Below, piece by piece: positions 37,601 to 49,568 of a DNA stretch of 64,000 nucleotides. The notes under the pieces are model-generated. The model ran no database searches. It saw nothing but the letters and a program-made list of their open reading frames with translations, and was not told where the DNA came from. Both the position numbers and the translations under genes were made by a program. The stretch lies in the NCBI GenBank assembly GCA_964035545.1, contig OZ037772.1, positions 5,419,733 through 5,483,732 of the forward strand, read 5' to 3'. Source of the stretch: Bugula neritina. Its lineage: Eukaryota; Bryozoa; Gymnolaemata; Cheilostomatida; Bugulidae. Within the stretch, counting starts at the first letter, position 1; the number at the start of each line of letters is the position of its first letter.

Positions 37601-38430
37601 GTTCCCATAATCTATGAATCAAGTTTTATGGCTTGATATTTACATTCTTGTACACAATAATGTGTTCCCATGGCATAGGGTAACCGTAGAGTAATATAAA
37701 CAATTGTGCAAACTATGATCACCTGAAAAATGTCGCATTGCAACAAGATATAAACAGGTCTACAAATAAAGAGATGTTTGTTTTGCCAATTCTTTGCTTT
37801 TTCTGGATGACAAATATAAAATAAATGCAAAAATATAATTGTTTTAAATGCTATGTCACCTATAGTAACTATTATTTCATGGTCTACCTCATTCCATGAG
37901 TCTTTCGTTTTTATTATTTTGCTTTATTTTTTTATTATAGTATAGCAACTGGATCTTTTTCAATATGAAGTTGCTTGAATAAATAGTATTATGAGATTAT
38001 TTATAGACATATTATTCTTCATAAAAAAGTAATTTGCATTTTAACTCAATGTTTTTCTTCTATCTATACAATTGATTCGTAATTGTAAACCTTCCTTGAT
38101 ATAAGCATTCAATTTCGTACCTGCTCTTTTTACTGACATTCTACTAAGTTTTTTTCTAGCCTAAAGATGGGGCTTAGTAAAACTTTCTTCCATATAAAAC
38201 TACAAAAGAAATATGTGCATGAGTATTGAATAATTTAAAATTTTTGCTTTTCAAAAACTCGACCAACGTCTGCAATAGCATAGAGTTGTGTTGAGTCAAT
38301 GAATTGATTTTAAATCATGATTCCTTTGTTTACAGCCTGCTGCTCTGTTTGCTCGGCTGTCATGGTGAACTGCCCGCTGTGTAGAAAGGATGTAGTGGGA
38401 ACCATCAAGATCAAGTTTTGTACTGGATGA
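31639..38430 (+). CDS. Inhibitor of apoptosis protein (two BIR, UBA-like, RING E3)
   Basis: Eleven exons join without a frame error: 31639-32356, 32903-33035, 33335-33495, 33883-34020, 34151-34405, 35510-35709, 36263-36376, 36573-36831, 37160-37180, 37227-37334 and 38336-38430, giving 733 aa. Start ATG 31639 is preceded by an in-frame TAA, and an acceptor at about 31541 implies a non-coding first exon. Residues 1-239 are a Ser/Thr-rich tail of unknown role. BIR1 (about 300-383; GLYLSG, CFHC) is divergent. BIR2 (about 438-505) is classical: EQLAEGGYFYFG, CYSCG, W, H-x6-C. A UBA-like helix pair (LQKALDMGMPSQALKTVV) follows. The RING (about 682-728) reads LCKVCMTEP, LPCSHLTCCSVC, CPLCRK and ends TIKIKF. 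The family binds caspases or signalling complexes and ubiquitinates targets. The gene lies antiparallel inside the lectin-like array. Confidence 0.9.
32382..32720 (-). mobile_element. Two SINE-like copies in IAP intron 1
   Basis: Two diverged copies in tandem (about 32382-32540 and 32545-32720) share the 'ctttaactttaagggtttaa' type motif. On the minus strand the younger copy has tRNA-like boxes, 'agtgtagtgggtatagc' and 'gagtttgaatccc'. Related to the copy at 58398. Confidence 0.6.
34937..35363 (+). other. Intronic hydrophobic ORF of unknown origin
   Basis: Within IAP intron 5 a 136-codon frame (34953-35363) predicts at least three hydrophobic segments (DFYLILSFLSLLFNLYGF; PLFLLPLVSVIMLGLLASV; GVVLFITDCVLVVRM). 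It is less AT-rich than its surroundings and ends at TAG. It cannot be an IAP exon because of the stop. The text 'ggccggatgctcttcctgac' in it resembles a block common in SINE/LINE families. It may be a repeat remnant rather than a gene. Confidence 0.3.
36105..36198 (-). mobile_element. SINE head fragment in IAP intron 6
   Basis: The minus strand reads 'gccgtggtgtagtggttaga' then 'gtggttctattcctagtaaa' and 'ggccattg', the tRNA-like head of the family seen at 11672. The body is missing. Confidence 0.6.
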
Positions 38431-40570
38431 CCTTAATATAATCAATGAATATCAATTATTTCAACAAGCTGAGTGAATATGAATGTTGGCAGGAAAGGAT
38501 GTCAGATATATTACAACATCAGTAAGAGTGAATGGATTATGAAAGTTGACACATCTGCCAATCAACTTAAATTAATTTTGCCTAACTGCCTTATTATTTC
38601 AAAATTAGAAGTTATTGTCTTGACTCACAATCATCACCCAACAATATTGTATTATTACAAAAAAAATCTTGATGATATATTTTGAGAAATTACTTACATC
38701 TTGCAACCCACAGTTTTGAAATGGCAAAGGTTTCACAAAATGAAGCTTCATACAAACAGAATGTTGTATTAAAAGCTATATAAAAAGTACAAAATACTAT
38801 GTAATCTAAATTCCATCGAGACACTGTGCTAAGGGTTTTGGGGACATTAGACTAAACTTGTTGTTTTGCTGATGCTTAGGCTATTAGTACTGCAACTGAT
38901 CTACATCCTCACGTTTTTGGCAGAGTCCATAAGTTGAGAATACTTTGAACAAATAGCTTTAGTAATTTTGCTACAGAGTGTTTATGATTTTATACTTTGA
39001 TGGACAAAAATTTAGGTTTAGTTCAGTGAGCAATAAAATAAATATATGTGCTGTGTGGTAAAAAAATTTTCATGAAGTAATCTTGTCTTATTGTATTGCT
39101 CATATTCTACATGTTATAATAATATCATATTCATATTATATTAGTTTCTGAACTGCTCAGACATTTATTATATGTTAGAAAATCTTTGAATACCTCTATT
39201 AAATTCTTTCAAGTGCTCCTTAAGTACCTTTCATGAACGCTGATGCAAGAGCATAAAGCCTTTTTGTTAATATAGTACTTTACTTTCAAGTTTAGTCTTA
39301 TCAATGAAATATATTTGTTATCTGTATCTATATTGAACCTACAAACTCTATAGATAGATAATAATAGCTTTATTACATCTTTGCATGGTGGGTTAGATGA
39401 TATGCATATTCAAGGGAAGATAATAACTACTCAATAAAATATCACATATTATAATGATACCTACTGGACTTTGTAACATTTTAAAGAATGCCAGTTAAAT
39501 TAGTTGATAATTCTTAAATTGCAGTTTTATCAGTTTTATTTTGCTTCATATTATTTATGGTTAAAATAGGAGCCTAATTAAAAAGAGCAATGAAAGGAAA
39601 TTATTCAACAAGGTTCTGGGAATTAATCTTTCAAGTCTGATTCTTGAATCATGCAGTCATTAGCTAACTAAAAGAAATGTTAAGAGGTGCCTTCTGAAGA
39701 GCATGCATGTGTTGTTTTATTGTGAACATTTTGTATAGTTAGCAGTTAATTGCACGCTGAAGGATCGGATTTTGTGTATTTCTCTAAGTATTTGAGAGTG
39801 AATAATGTATAGCCATGTAGAAACGTATGACACTTTAAGTATTCATGTGCTATAGAATGAGTTTACTTCAATCAGCTGCCCAAGTGATTCTCCCCATAGA
39901 GCTATATTTGCTACAACAATCAACTTCACATTTATGTTAGACTCAGATACAGCTGTGTTTTATTTCAGCGTTATTTATTTTGTACAATTGGTAACATTTT
40001 GTCCTTAATAATAACAATAATTACTAAAAAGTATGGTTCAATTAAGATAGACAACAAGTTTAAAGCTTAAAGAAATGTATTAGAATGCAGGAAATTACAT
40101 AATTACAATGAAGAACATTTTAAAATAAAAACAAACCAGTTAAAATGCAAGAAAGTGTGATACTGAAAGAGTCAAGAAATTATATAGTATGTTGATTAAA
40201 ATCTATATTGCACAGAGTTGCAGACGTGTGCAAAAGTATAATCATGATTAAAAAGGACTGTCGACACGGCTGCCTTAACGTTTATTAAAACAGTGACGGT
40301 TGAATTTTATTATAACCATATTTGTTGATTAATCAACATTTCAATAATTTTCCTTCATTCAATTTTTTAACAATCCGTTCTTTGTTTGAATACTTGTTTA
40401 AATTTTATAAACTAAAAACTAAAGATAACTATGTTTATATGCAAAAGGTGTCATCATTAAACATACTATTTTATCATCTATTTCTAAAAGTTATAGCTAA
40501 ACAAATTTTAAACCAAGTTATACCATGACAATTTATTTGCAAATTTGTCTTAAAAAATTCTATCAGAAAT
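38431..40570. other. IAP 3' UTR and intergenic spacer
   Basis: No further exon recognised. The IAP 3' UTR begins at 38431. A possible polyadenylation signal AATAAA occurs near 39030. The remainder shows nothing identifiable. Confidence 0.45.
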
Positions 40571-43154
40571 TTATTCTGATAATTCGAGTCCATGAACTTC
40601 CAACTCATAAATATTGAGAGATTTACCCACTTCTACAGCCGTTACTCTCACATATCTACCATACATTCTAATATGACATGTAACTAGAAATATATCTGCA
40701 GGTGGTTGTCCAGGAAGGTAGTCACAGATCTCATCTTCTGGCGGATTACCAAAGTTAGTGTAAGTTTCACCAACTGTTACTCTCACATTGGCCAGGCGTT
40801 TAATTACACCTGCAAAAAACATGAATGCAGTTATTAATCAATGAAGTCATTAATGAAAATAATCATTAAAAGTTAATGCAAACAACATTAAAAAAGGACT
40901 CAATATCTTTTACTATATTTAGCACTTCCGGATCCCTTCTACTTGAGGGTTACCCTAGTTCAGTCACGATTAGGATGTATTTCTATAAATCTATTGTATT
41001 TCTACATGAAAAGATATTAAAGATACAAATTGTAAAATAAAGATTTACTAAACAATACAATTAGACCAGTGGTTCCCAACCTGAGGGGAATTCCTCCCTA
41101 GGGAAGAATTTGGACATTTTAGGGGGAGTGGGATTTTGAAAAATTCACGCAATTTGTTGACGGTTTTTGAGCTTTTGCAAGTTACATGTATATGCATATC
41201 TATAAATCTTCAGCTTAGTTCATCTATATTTAACCAAACCATATTTTGCAATCTCGGTTTACTTGTACATGAATTTGTTTATTAATTGCTATACTCTAAC
41301 TGCTCTTTACACTAATTGAAATAAAAGGCAAAAATATGCAAAAACCAGGTAAGATTCTCATTAATTCAAAGAGAAGAGAAACTAACTGCCTTTACTTGCA
41401 AAGTAATTTAAGTTGGGCCTGGGTAAACACAGAGACAGGCTTAAGCATGCTGGCACAAAAGCACCAACTGAAGCCATAACATTATTAACTGAACTGCTCT
41501 GTGTCTTGTAATATAAAAATAACGGCATTATTACTATTTTAATAATTGCATTATATGCAAATATATTAGAACAAATTGTATTGCATTGTATCATATATTC
41601 CCATTCAGTAAATCATAAAATATTTTCGCTCTTCGAAAGGGGGAATTTAATAATCATCATTTATGAAGGGGAGGAATAGTATGAACAAGGTTGGGAACCA
41701 CTGAGTTAGACCATGGCAAAATCAAAATCTCTTTTCTCAAATGTTTAGGATAAGACTGTTGAAGTGTTCTAGTCCTACTATGAGGAAGGTTAACAGAACC
41801 TGAATTTGGATGTTCAGATCTGTTCCAGATTTTGATACCATACACAAAGTGATTAGTGAGAAGATCAATCTGTATCCATGGAGACAGTTCTGTTTTTGTG
41901 TGGGCAAGGCTATCATGCTCAGATATGTTCCACTGAGAAGGAAGATAAATCCCATCAATAGCCTTGACACCAGCACGGTCCTTATACATGGTGGATAGGT
42001 CGGCAGATTTTCCTGTAATAAAACTTCATGATGTACAGAAGATATATTTTACATGATTGCAGATCTTTAATAGTTTTAGAGAAAATTTTTAAAACGGATT
42101 CTATCTTTACTTACAAATATCTAATTTGGAGACTTTTAATTAAGCAGGTAACAAAGTATAACAAAGATCTACTATTTCAGCAGATTATAGCATTAGCAAT
42201 AAAAAAACCATAATAAAGTGCTTCTGTCATTAAAGACATTATCGGCATTTTTTTGAAGCTGCAAATTTCAAACTTATATAATAGCAAATAAGTTTGTTGT
42301 TAAAAGATATCCCATAAAAAACATAATTGGAAACAAAACTTCCCTTACCTCTAGCAAGCAATTTTGAAAACTGGTACATTTGAATGTAATCAGAGTGAAT
42401 TAGTTTGAGGGATGTGGTTTTCTCAGTGTCAGTTGAGTTGTCAATCACACTTGGAGTTTCTGACATCTTGCAGGTGCTTGTAACTCTATCATATGACACA
42501 GCAACACATGATTGGTTGATAGCACAAACAGCCAGACAGTGTCTGTGAGTGGGAAGGTATTTCATGTTGTGTGTCTCCAAGATATGAGAATAGTTTTGGT
42601 TGGTGTACACATCTTTTGCTGGAACAGACATTATGTACAGATGGTTATGGCGAGGATATTAACTACTTTCTATATTTAGGGTATTTAAAAACTAATGTGA
42701 TATAGCATAATAACCAATTTCATCACAGAGTTAACTGTCTGCAATTAATGTACGAAAATTATATAGCATTGCAACTTTGATGACCCATATATGGCACAGT
42801 TTAGTATTTCATATCTTTAGGTTTTATCCCAGTTGCATTAGAAAAAGGGTTTTCACATGCATATAGAAGAGCAATCAACTATATAACACTATCTGTATTA
42901 CTCTAAAGCATGTCTAACAAGCCAAGAATTTATTTAATTTTTGTTTGCATGGGTGAATAAATTTAAATAGAGATTTCAATTGTATTAAGTAACCTGATTA
43001 AAATAAAATCATTTCATTTTAAAGATATTAAACTTATCTACTTAATGAGTAAATTTTGGCATTGCATAATAAATGAAACAAACTACTTACTGCATGAACA
43101 GCCAGCTGGAACAACCAAGTGAAGCAAAACCAGAATCACATTTATCCAAACCAT
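40571..43154 (-). CDS. Secreted PAN plus F5/8-type-C (fucolectin-like) protein, copy 3
   Basis: Exons 43091-43154, 42349-42618, 41800-42012 and 40571-40809, all phase 1, give 261 aa. The signal peptide starts MVWINVILVLLHLVVPA. The PAN module has ETHNMKYLPTHRHCLAVC and QSCVAVSYDRVTSTCKMSET. The lectin-like fold shows KAIDGIYLPSQWN, SLAHTKTELSPWIQIDLL, FVYGIKIWNRSEH, then RLANVRVTVGETYTNFGN, CDYLPGQPP, CHIRMYGRYVRV and LNIYELEVHGLE. The H/R/R sugar-contact positions are kept. It differs from relatives by TYTNFGN in place of TDTNFDD, in the loop that may bind metal or sugar. The stop TAA overlaps AATAAA (40575-40570), so the 3' UTR is probably very short. Intron 3 contains a 637-bp hAT-type element and lacks the GTCATRT minisatellite of other copies. 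Confidence 0.8.
41067..41703. mobile_element. hAT-type non-autonomous DNA transposon (637 bp)
   Basis: Perfect 16-bp terminal inverted repeats: CAGTGGTTCCCAACCT at the left and its complement at the right end. The flanking 8-bp duplications are AATTAGAC (41059-41066) and AGTTAGAC (41704-41711), with one mismatch. This TIR sequence and 8-bp target duplication are classic for hAT elements. No transposase frame was found. It lies in intron 3 of lectin-like copy 3. Confidence 0.9.
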
Positions 43155-44234
43155 CTTTGTCTAGTTCTAGTAATCATGTGTCCAGGTACAACTGCTGATC
43201 ATTGTATCACAAAGGGTCTCTAGGCTTAGCAACATTAATATTTAAGAGCCTGTTTTTAATTTGTAATGCATGCTTAAAAATTAATAGCAGAGCTTTGGAG
43301 AAAATATATAAACGAATTAATATATTAATGACTGCCATTTTGTAAGAAGTATATATGAAACTTCAATAATTACTGATTAACCTGTGGTCCAATATTACTC
43401 TCACACACTTATTTGACACTAAAGGGTTTGGTTCATAAGATCTTTCATTAAAACTTTCTTTTATCATCAATTTTTTTGATAAATATAACTTAATAAATAA
43501 GTGAGCAGAAGTTCTTTAATAATAAACTTTTCTTGTATAGCATACTATAGGTTAAATTATCATTCACTGTGAGTTCATCATATTGTCTTTTAAACTGAAC
43601 ATTTGTTCCCAGGTGATGAATCTAATTAATAAATTATATCAAGCGGTAATCAGGTGCTAAGCTGAAACTCAAACCTGAACAATCAATAACCCTACTGCAT
43701 GACTGCCATGGTGTGCATTCTTCACGATTGAAACATTGCATCGAGTTTGTATGATAATATATATGGTTTATTTTAATGTTAGTTGAGCAATGAATGCATG
43801 GGTAGTTTTTTTTCATTTATTATATAAGTTTAAATAATTTTAAAAACTTTTTATTGTTTCTCTGCATTATATGTGAATTTTTGTTAAATAGATTCTTCAA
43901 ATGTTTGTGCCGATAAATAATTATGCCTCTTATATATAGATCTCTATAATTACAATCCCAATAATTTGCATGGCATATATTACTTTCAAAAATTGCCCAT
44001 TTCTCTGAATCATCATCAAAAACTATTTTTTTCAACATGATTATATAGATTTCAATCTTACTAGAATAGGATTTTAACATTATTGGTAGTCTTCCTGGAT
44101 TTCTCAAAATTCTCAAGAGTGACAGCCAAGTCCAAACTCATCTAGAAGCATTTATCTGAACCATCAAGATCAATAATCAGGAAAGAAAAGAGTTTATCTA
44201 TGACTGCAAACCTAGCCCCAAATTCTGCCAGACT

Positions 44235-44410
44235 ATATAAATGATTGGACAAAATCTTTTAAAATTGGCCAAGAGCCTAATTATTTATATGTGGCACAAG
44301 GGCAATTGTGACTAGATGTTTTTACTAGGATCACTGCTGGGGTTAAACTCAAACTACTGATTTATTGTTATACCTCTAATCATTACAAAACAAATGCTTC
44401 ATCACTAATT
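44235..44410 (-). mobile_element. Decayed SINE copy
   Basis: On the minus strand 'taatgattagaggtataac', B-box-like 'gtttgagtttaacccc' and 'ctagtcacaattgcccttgt' follow the order of the SINE at 12768, with many substitutions. Confidence 0.55.
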
Positions 44411-45432
44411 TTCTTTTGCTGTACATACAAATGAATTCATTAAGAAAGTTGCGTTGAGTACAACCAAAACATTAGGCTAATGTAAAACACAACTACAAAT
44501 CTTTTTGTGCAAATAGAATGAAATGCATGCCATGCACTCGGCAAACTATAATGGTGTCGTGTAAAAATGGCACAGCTAGAAATAGCACAGGTAAAAGAAC
44601 CACGGCAAAAATGACAAGGGTAAAAGGACTAAATCGGTAGAGCAGATCAAAGTTTCAATATTATGTATGGCTTGAGGTGGAGCTGGGTTCTTAGGATGAA
44701 GGGTTTAGGTTAGGGACTGGGGATTTTAGTTTGGGTTTGAGGTTCAAGAGTTGAGGATTTAAGTTTGGAGTTTTTGAAAAACTTAGAATTTTTTCCTAAT
44801 TTTCTAATTGTTCCCTCATTACCTGTGCCATTCTTATACTGGTATCATTTTTACCTAAAACAGTAAACTACAGCATGCAAAACATAGATCTTTAGAAGCC
44901 ATCACATTTACAGCTTCTTGGCTTTTCTTGACATCAAAGAATAAATTAGAACTGAATATGTATGCTCTAATACATAGCATTATTTTGTACAGGAAATTAT
45001 TGGTAGCTAAAAATCGTATGCACTCACTAATCATATGTTTAAATTAACCAAATAATAAATGAGACAAAGTAACCTGTGTCCCAAGAGATACATTGAATTA
45101 TTAGATAATATAACTAGAAAAGTTGAAACATCTTTGAAATCAATAACTTGACTGCTGAAGCACAAATCAGGTTGTATATAGCTACTGATTCTAAACATCA
45201 GTAAACTGCAATAGCCTTTCATTTACAAATAATAGTTTTATTGAAATACACATAAAGCATAGTTTGTTATAACAGACAACAAAAAAATTTCGTACCATTT
45301 TTTGCTTTCAAAGATAGCATTGCTGAAAAGGGAAATGTTGTTGTACTTATTTACTATGACATCGATTAGTGGTAAACAATAAATTGTTTAAAAAAAATTC
45401 AAGCAAATTTATAGTTGTTATCCTTGTTTGAA

Positions 45433-45515
45433 ACCCCTGACAGAAAGGGTTTTGGTAAAAAGCGGGCTATGAACCTATTTAAAAGAGGAGTAAGAAAAAT
45501 TATGACTGGATGTTT
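45433..45515 (-). mobile_element. SINE body fragment
   Basis: Matches the 3' body of the family (minus-strand reading: 'cagtcataatttttcttact', then 'accctttctgtcaggggtt'). The tRNA-like head is missing. Confidence 0.5.
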
Positions 45516-45687
45516 TTTAAATGCAGTATTTGTGCAATGCTAACTATAATATAATTGCAAATAATGAAAAGGTGTATTTTCTTCTAGCAAGGTATTTCCC
45601 TGCTTAACTTGGAATAAACAAATATCTAGTTTCACAAAGCAAATAAAGTTTTAAACCTGAAGTAGCTACGCAACATGTTCAAAACTT

Positions 45688-48665
45688 CTAATTTATTCCA
45701 ACAATTTCTAATCCATGAATTTCCAACTCATAGATGTTGAGAAAATCGTTTACTTCAACAGCTGTTACTCTCACATATCTACCATACATTCTAGTTCGAC
45801 ATGTAACCAGAAATATATCTGCAGGTGGTCGTCCAGGAAGGTAGTTACAGATCTCATCTTCTGGTGGATCATCAAAGTTAGTGTCAGTTTCAACAACTGT
45901 TACTCTCACATTAGCCAGTCTGTCATTGACAACTACAAGATAAATAACTTTTACATTTGCTAGTCTTTGGACTGAAACTGCAAGCAAACACTCATGTTAT
46001 TATTTTTCTAGTTTCATAGTGAAATATGTAACATTATTTCAATGAGAACATAGCACCTTCCGTATAATATAAAGTCTGAAAGTAAAGCAACAAATTCATG
46101 TTTCAGAAACATTTATTTTTTACAATCACATTATAAAGAAATAATTTTTGCTGACTTTTCCACTGAATTAAACTTTAAAAATCCTATAGCATTTGATATA
46201 TTTGCTCTACATATATTATATGTAATTCAAATATTTGTTCCTTTACTCTCAGACTTCATTTGAAGTAAATTTAATGTTTGCATATAGCTCAGTAAAATAT
46301 TTAGGTGTCTTTTGAGCACTCAAAAGATTTTTTACTTTTTCTTTTTGTGGACTGAGCTTATATACAGATCGGACTTACTATGACAAACTGTTGTAACTTG
46401 CATTTACAATCTTATGCTAGTGAGATATGCCATGTTTCAAAAAACGAATGAATCATAATCATTCATGATATATCATGTGCATGTTTGGTGTTGTAATATC
46501 TCACTTGCATGTGACATGGATCACATGGCTAGGTCAAGTGTCATGTATCATGCGATAGGGATAATATGACATGCGTCAAGTGTCTTGTAACATGTGTAAG
46601 GTGACACATGTGACAAGTGTGTGTGTGCGTGTGTGTGTGTGCGTGTGCGCGTGCGTGTGCGTGTGCGTGTGTGTGTGTGTGTTTTATTTCATCATAATAT
46701 AGTGTTTTACAACTAGCATAAGTTACAAGAGCAGACAAACAATTAGAAATGCAATATAGTAACAAATAACGGTATATAAAAATATAGCTGTCGGAAGTGA
46801 TGATGAGGCCTGCAGTGCGAAATAGCATGGCTAGTGGTACGCGGGCCCAATGTTGGCATAACCATACAAGGCACCACAGATCACTCAACAGAGTGGAGGT
46901 GATGCCTCAATTCCGTTTTAAATTTACCAAGTGGCTGTACAATCTTTAAAAGTTTAGGCAACTTAATCCACAGTGCAGATATTACAAAGTTGGAGGTGCG
47001 TTGACCAGCAAATGAGGAATAAAATGGAACAGGAAGAGATTGCAACTGATGACGTGTAGTAGAGTGAGAGTGTGTGGAAAAGCTTCCTGAATAGTAGATT
47101 TTATGAGCTTTAATAAACAGTTTGTACTTGTGACATTAGCACCTTTAATGCTCCAGATGTGAGTAATGATATATATATATATACATATATATTTTATTGT
47201 TTACAGTATTATACTGAGATCCTAAAAACCTGAAATAGATTATTTACATCTGTTCCAGATTTTGACACCGTATACAAAGTGATGAGTATCGAGATCCACT
47301 TGTATCCATGGAGATAACTCTCTGTCTGTGTGAGCTATGCTTCTGTGTTCAGGAAGATTATGCTGAGATGGCAGATAAAAGCCGTCAATAGCTTTCTCAC
47401 CAAGGTAGTAAGCTCTATATTCAGTGGACAGATCAACTTTGTTACCTGAAATGCAGCCATAAGCAAGTCTAGTAAAAAATTAGTTTTGTAATTTATTGCA
47501 TTATCAAACTCTTGAATCATTATTAAAAACTGTTATAGCTTTTCTCTGAAAAAAAAAACTTTATTTACTTTTCTTATTTCAGCTAAATGTTGTGTATTCT
47601 AAGGTAGCTATTTTTATCTTCCTTAGCCTTCAAATAGCTGAGGAAGATAACAAACTTTGAAAGTATTTTGATTGACTTGCTAATTAATAATGTGTGCAGG
47701 CAAAAATTTTTTTGCAATTCAACATTTTGTAGTATGCCCTAAAGCACCCTGCATGTTTTTAGAGTTAGTCTGGCTATCAACCCTTGAACCTATGTAAGCT
47801 TTTTTATGTTGTTTTAGATAGCAGCAAATATAATAAAGACTTTCAAGCATCAATTTTTTTTACAAACTCACAGCATATATATATTTGTTTTTAAAATGAG
47901 TCTGTAAACTCATTGTCTATAGATTTCCTGTCTCTCACCTCTAGCAAGCAACATTGAGAACTCATAAATCTGAATGTCATCAGAGTGAATCAGTTTGACA
48001 GATGCTATTTCCTTAGTGTCAGTTGAGTTTACAATCACACTTGATGTTCTTGACATCTTGCAGGTGCTTGTAGCTCTCTCATATGACACAGCAGCACACG
48101 ATGTGTTAATTGCACAAACAGAGAGACAGTGTAGGTGTGTGGGAAGGTATTTCATGTTGTGTATTTCCAGTAAGGACGAATAGTTCTGGTTAGTGTACAC
48201 ACCTATTGCTGAAAAAGATGCAACATAATTATGTATGCTCTTATCACATCTTATAATGATCAAAATTCAAAATAAAACTTATAAGTAAAGCTAAATATAA
48301 CAGTGCAAACTCAATAAAGAAACAGTATGTCTTGCAGGTATTTTAATATAACTCTGTGCAAACAAAGAATCAGAAATTATAATCTGGCAACCAACATAAA
48401 CAAATAAAAATACCTCAAACTGTAAACTGCTTTGTGTGCAGGAAACTAGCATTAAATAGAGTGACCGAGTTATGTCGGTCATAGAATTTGACACAGCTAA
48501 GCCCGACAAATATTACCTGACGTTATGTAGTTAAATAGTAAATTTCATTTATTGTCTAGTTTGTTTCTTTACAGTATTATTAAATTAAACAAACTTACTG
48601 CATGAACAATCAGCTTGTAAAACTGTGAGAAGCAAGCACAGAATCTTATCTATCCAACCTAACAT
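45688..48665 (-). CDS. Secreted PAN plus F5/8-type-C (fucolectin-like) protein, copy 4
   Basis: Exons 48599-48665, 47939-48208, 47248-47445 and 45688-45932, all phase 1, give 259 aa. The signal peptide (MLGWIDKILCLLLTVLQA) is the most divergent of the set. The PAN module reads EIHNMKYLPTHLHCLSVC, NTSCAAVSYERATSTCKM. The lectin-like part shows KAIDGFYLPSQHN, SIAHTDRELSPWIQVDL, FVYGVKIWNR, then NDRLANVRVTVVETDTNF, CNYLPGRPP and MYGRYVRV. Exon 3 is 15 bp shorter than in copies 1, 3 and 5, so the EHPNSG-type loop between the two sugar-contact Arg positions is missing; this may change specificity. AATAAA (45697-45692) precedes the TAG by one base. Intron 3 (1.3 kb) contains a LINE 3' fragment, a (TG)n tract and a decayed GTCATRT repeat. 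Confidence 0.8.
46500..46617. repeat. GTCATRT-type degenerate repeat in lectin-like intron 3 (copy 4)
   Basis: Diverged units 'gtcaagtgtcatgtatcatg', 'gacatgcgtcaagtgtct' and 'ggtgacacatgtgac' match the minisatellite in the same intron of copies 1, 2 and 5. Confidence 0.6.
46618..46682. repeat. (TG)n/(CG TG)n microsatellite
   Basis: TG dinucleotides with CG interruptions. In the minus orientation it directly follows AAATAAAACACACAC, so it is probably the 3' tail of the adjacent LINE fragment. Confidence 0.9.
46680..47165 (-). mobile_element. LINE 3'-end fragment in lectin-like copy 4 intron
   Basis: On the minus strand, degenerate coding with the usual LINE C-terminal ending is visible: FPHTLTLLHVISCNLF, LLVNAPPTL, KLLKIVQPLGKFKTELRHH. 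It is followed by a 3' UTR, AAATAAA and a (CA)n tail. Frames are broken, so it is a dead copy. Confidence 0.65.
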
Positions 48666-49362
48666 TGTCTAGCTCTAGTAATCATGTGTCCAGGTAATCT
48701 GTTTAATGCAGAATGTATGAACTGTCTCGCTTTACAGCTGCAACTTAATTAGCCACCATCAATATTTAAAAATTTGTTCCCACTGGGTAAGTTCACAGTT
48801 TTTTGTATTATCTTTTACAATAGGTATAATGAGGTTTTAAGATTTTCATCAAAATGGATTTAGTATAATTTTATTGATTTTCCTTTATATAGTGATAATT
48901 ATATGTAACTTTATTAATTACTTATGAAACTACACTGCATGCAGACAAAAAAAAATTCACCCATAATCTAAATGCAGCTGTATGACATTACTAGTGGTGA
49001 ACACTTATTCAATCTTAGAAGTGAGATTACTCCTAAATAGTTCTGGTCATTTTTTTATTAGATTTCAATAACCTTTGCACCATATCTAACACATTGTCTT
49101 TGTCTTGCATGTAAATATAGTAAACTTGGTATTCAAAGGATTATCAGATGCTGAAGCTGCAGTTCCTTTAGTATAATATATTCAACTTTTCAATAAAGCA
49201 GTATGCTATCACAAAAAAGCACTCGTGTCAAAGTCAAGGGCTCCTGCAGTCATAGATTAGCTGTGAAACTAGTTCTCTCATATATAAAAACTTAATTAAT
49301 TTTTACTATTGTTCACTGCATCTCACAGCAACTTATTTCATTTCACGCTGAGGGCTACAGTT

Positions 49363-49568
49363 TCTTTCTCGTCAATTTGGCTGTCATGGCAAACACATAT
49401 GCAGCTGTGTTGTATTTCTGTATTATTTATGTTGTTTATGGCAACACGACATTTTTCTGTACAAGGATTTTCAAAAAGTATAGTTCAATTACATCGCAGC
49501 ACCCGCAAACGGCAATTTTCAAGCACCATGATGAAATGTTATATAATGATGTAATACTCAATGAGTGA
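49363..49568 (+). other. Possible orphan exon with a membrane segment
   Basis: After an acceptor-like GGCTACAG a frame runs to TGA 49566-49568. It encodes FFLVNLAVMANTYAAVLYFC, IIYVVYG and a polar tail. The FLVNLAV text recalls the second helix of rhodopsin-like receptors, but no neighbouring exons were found on the plus strand. A relic or chance frame is as likely as a gene. Confidence 0.2.
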
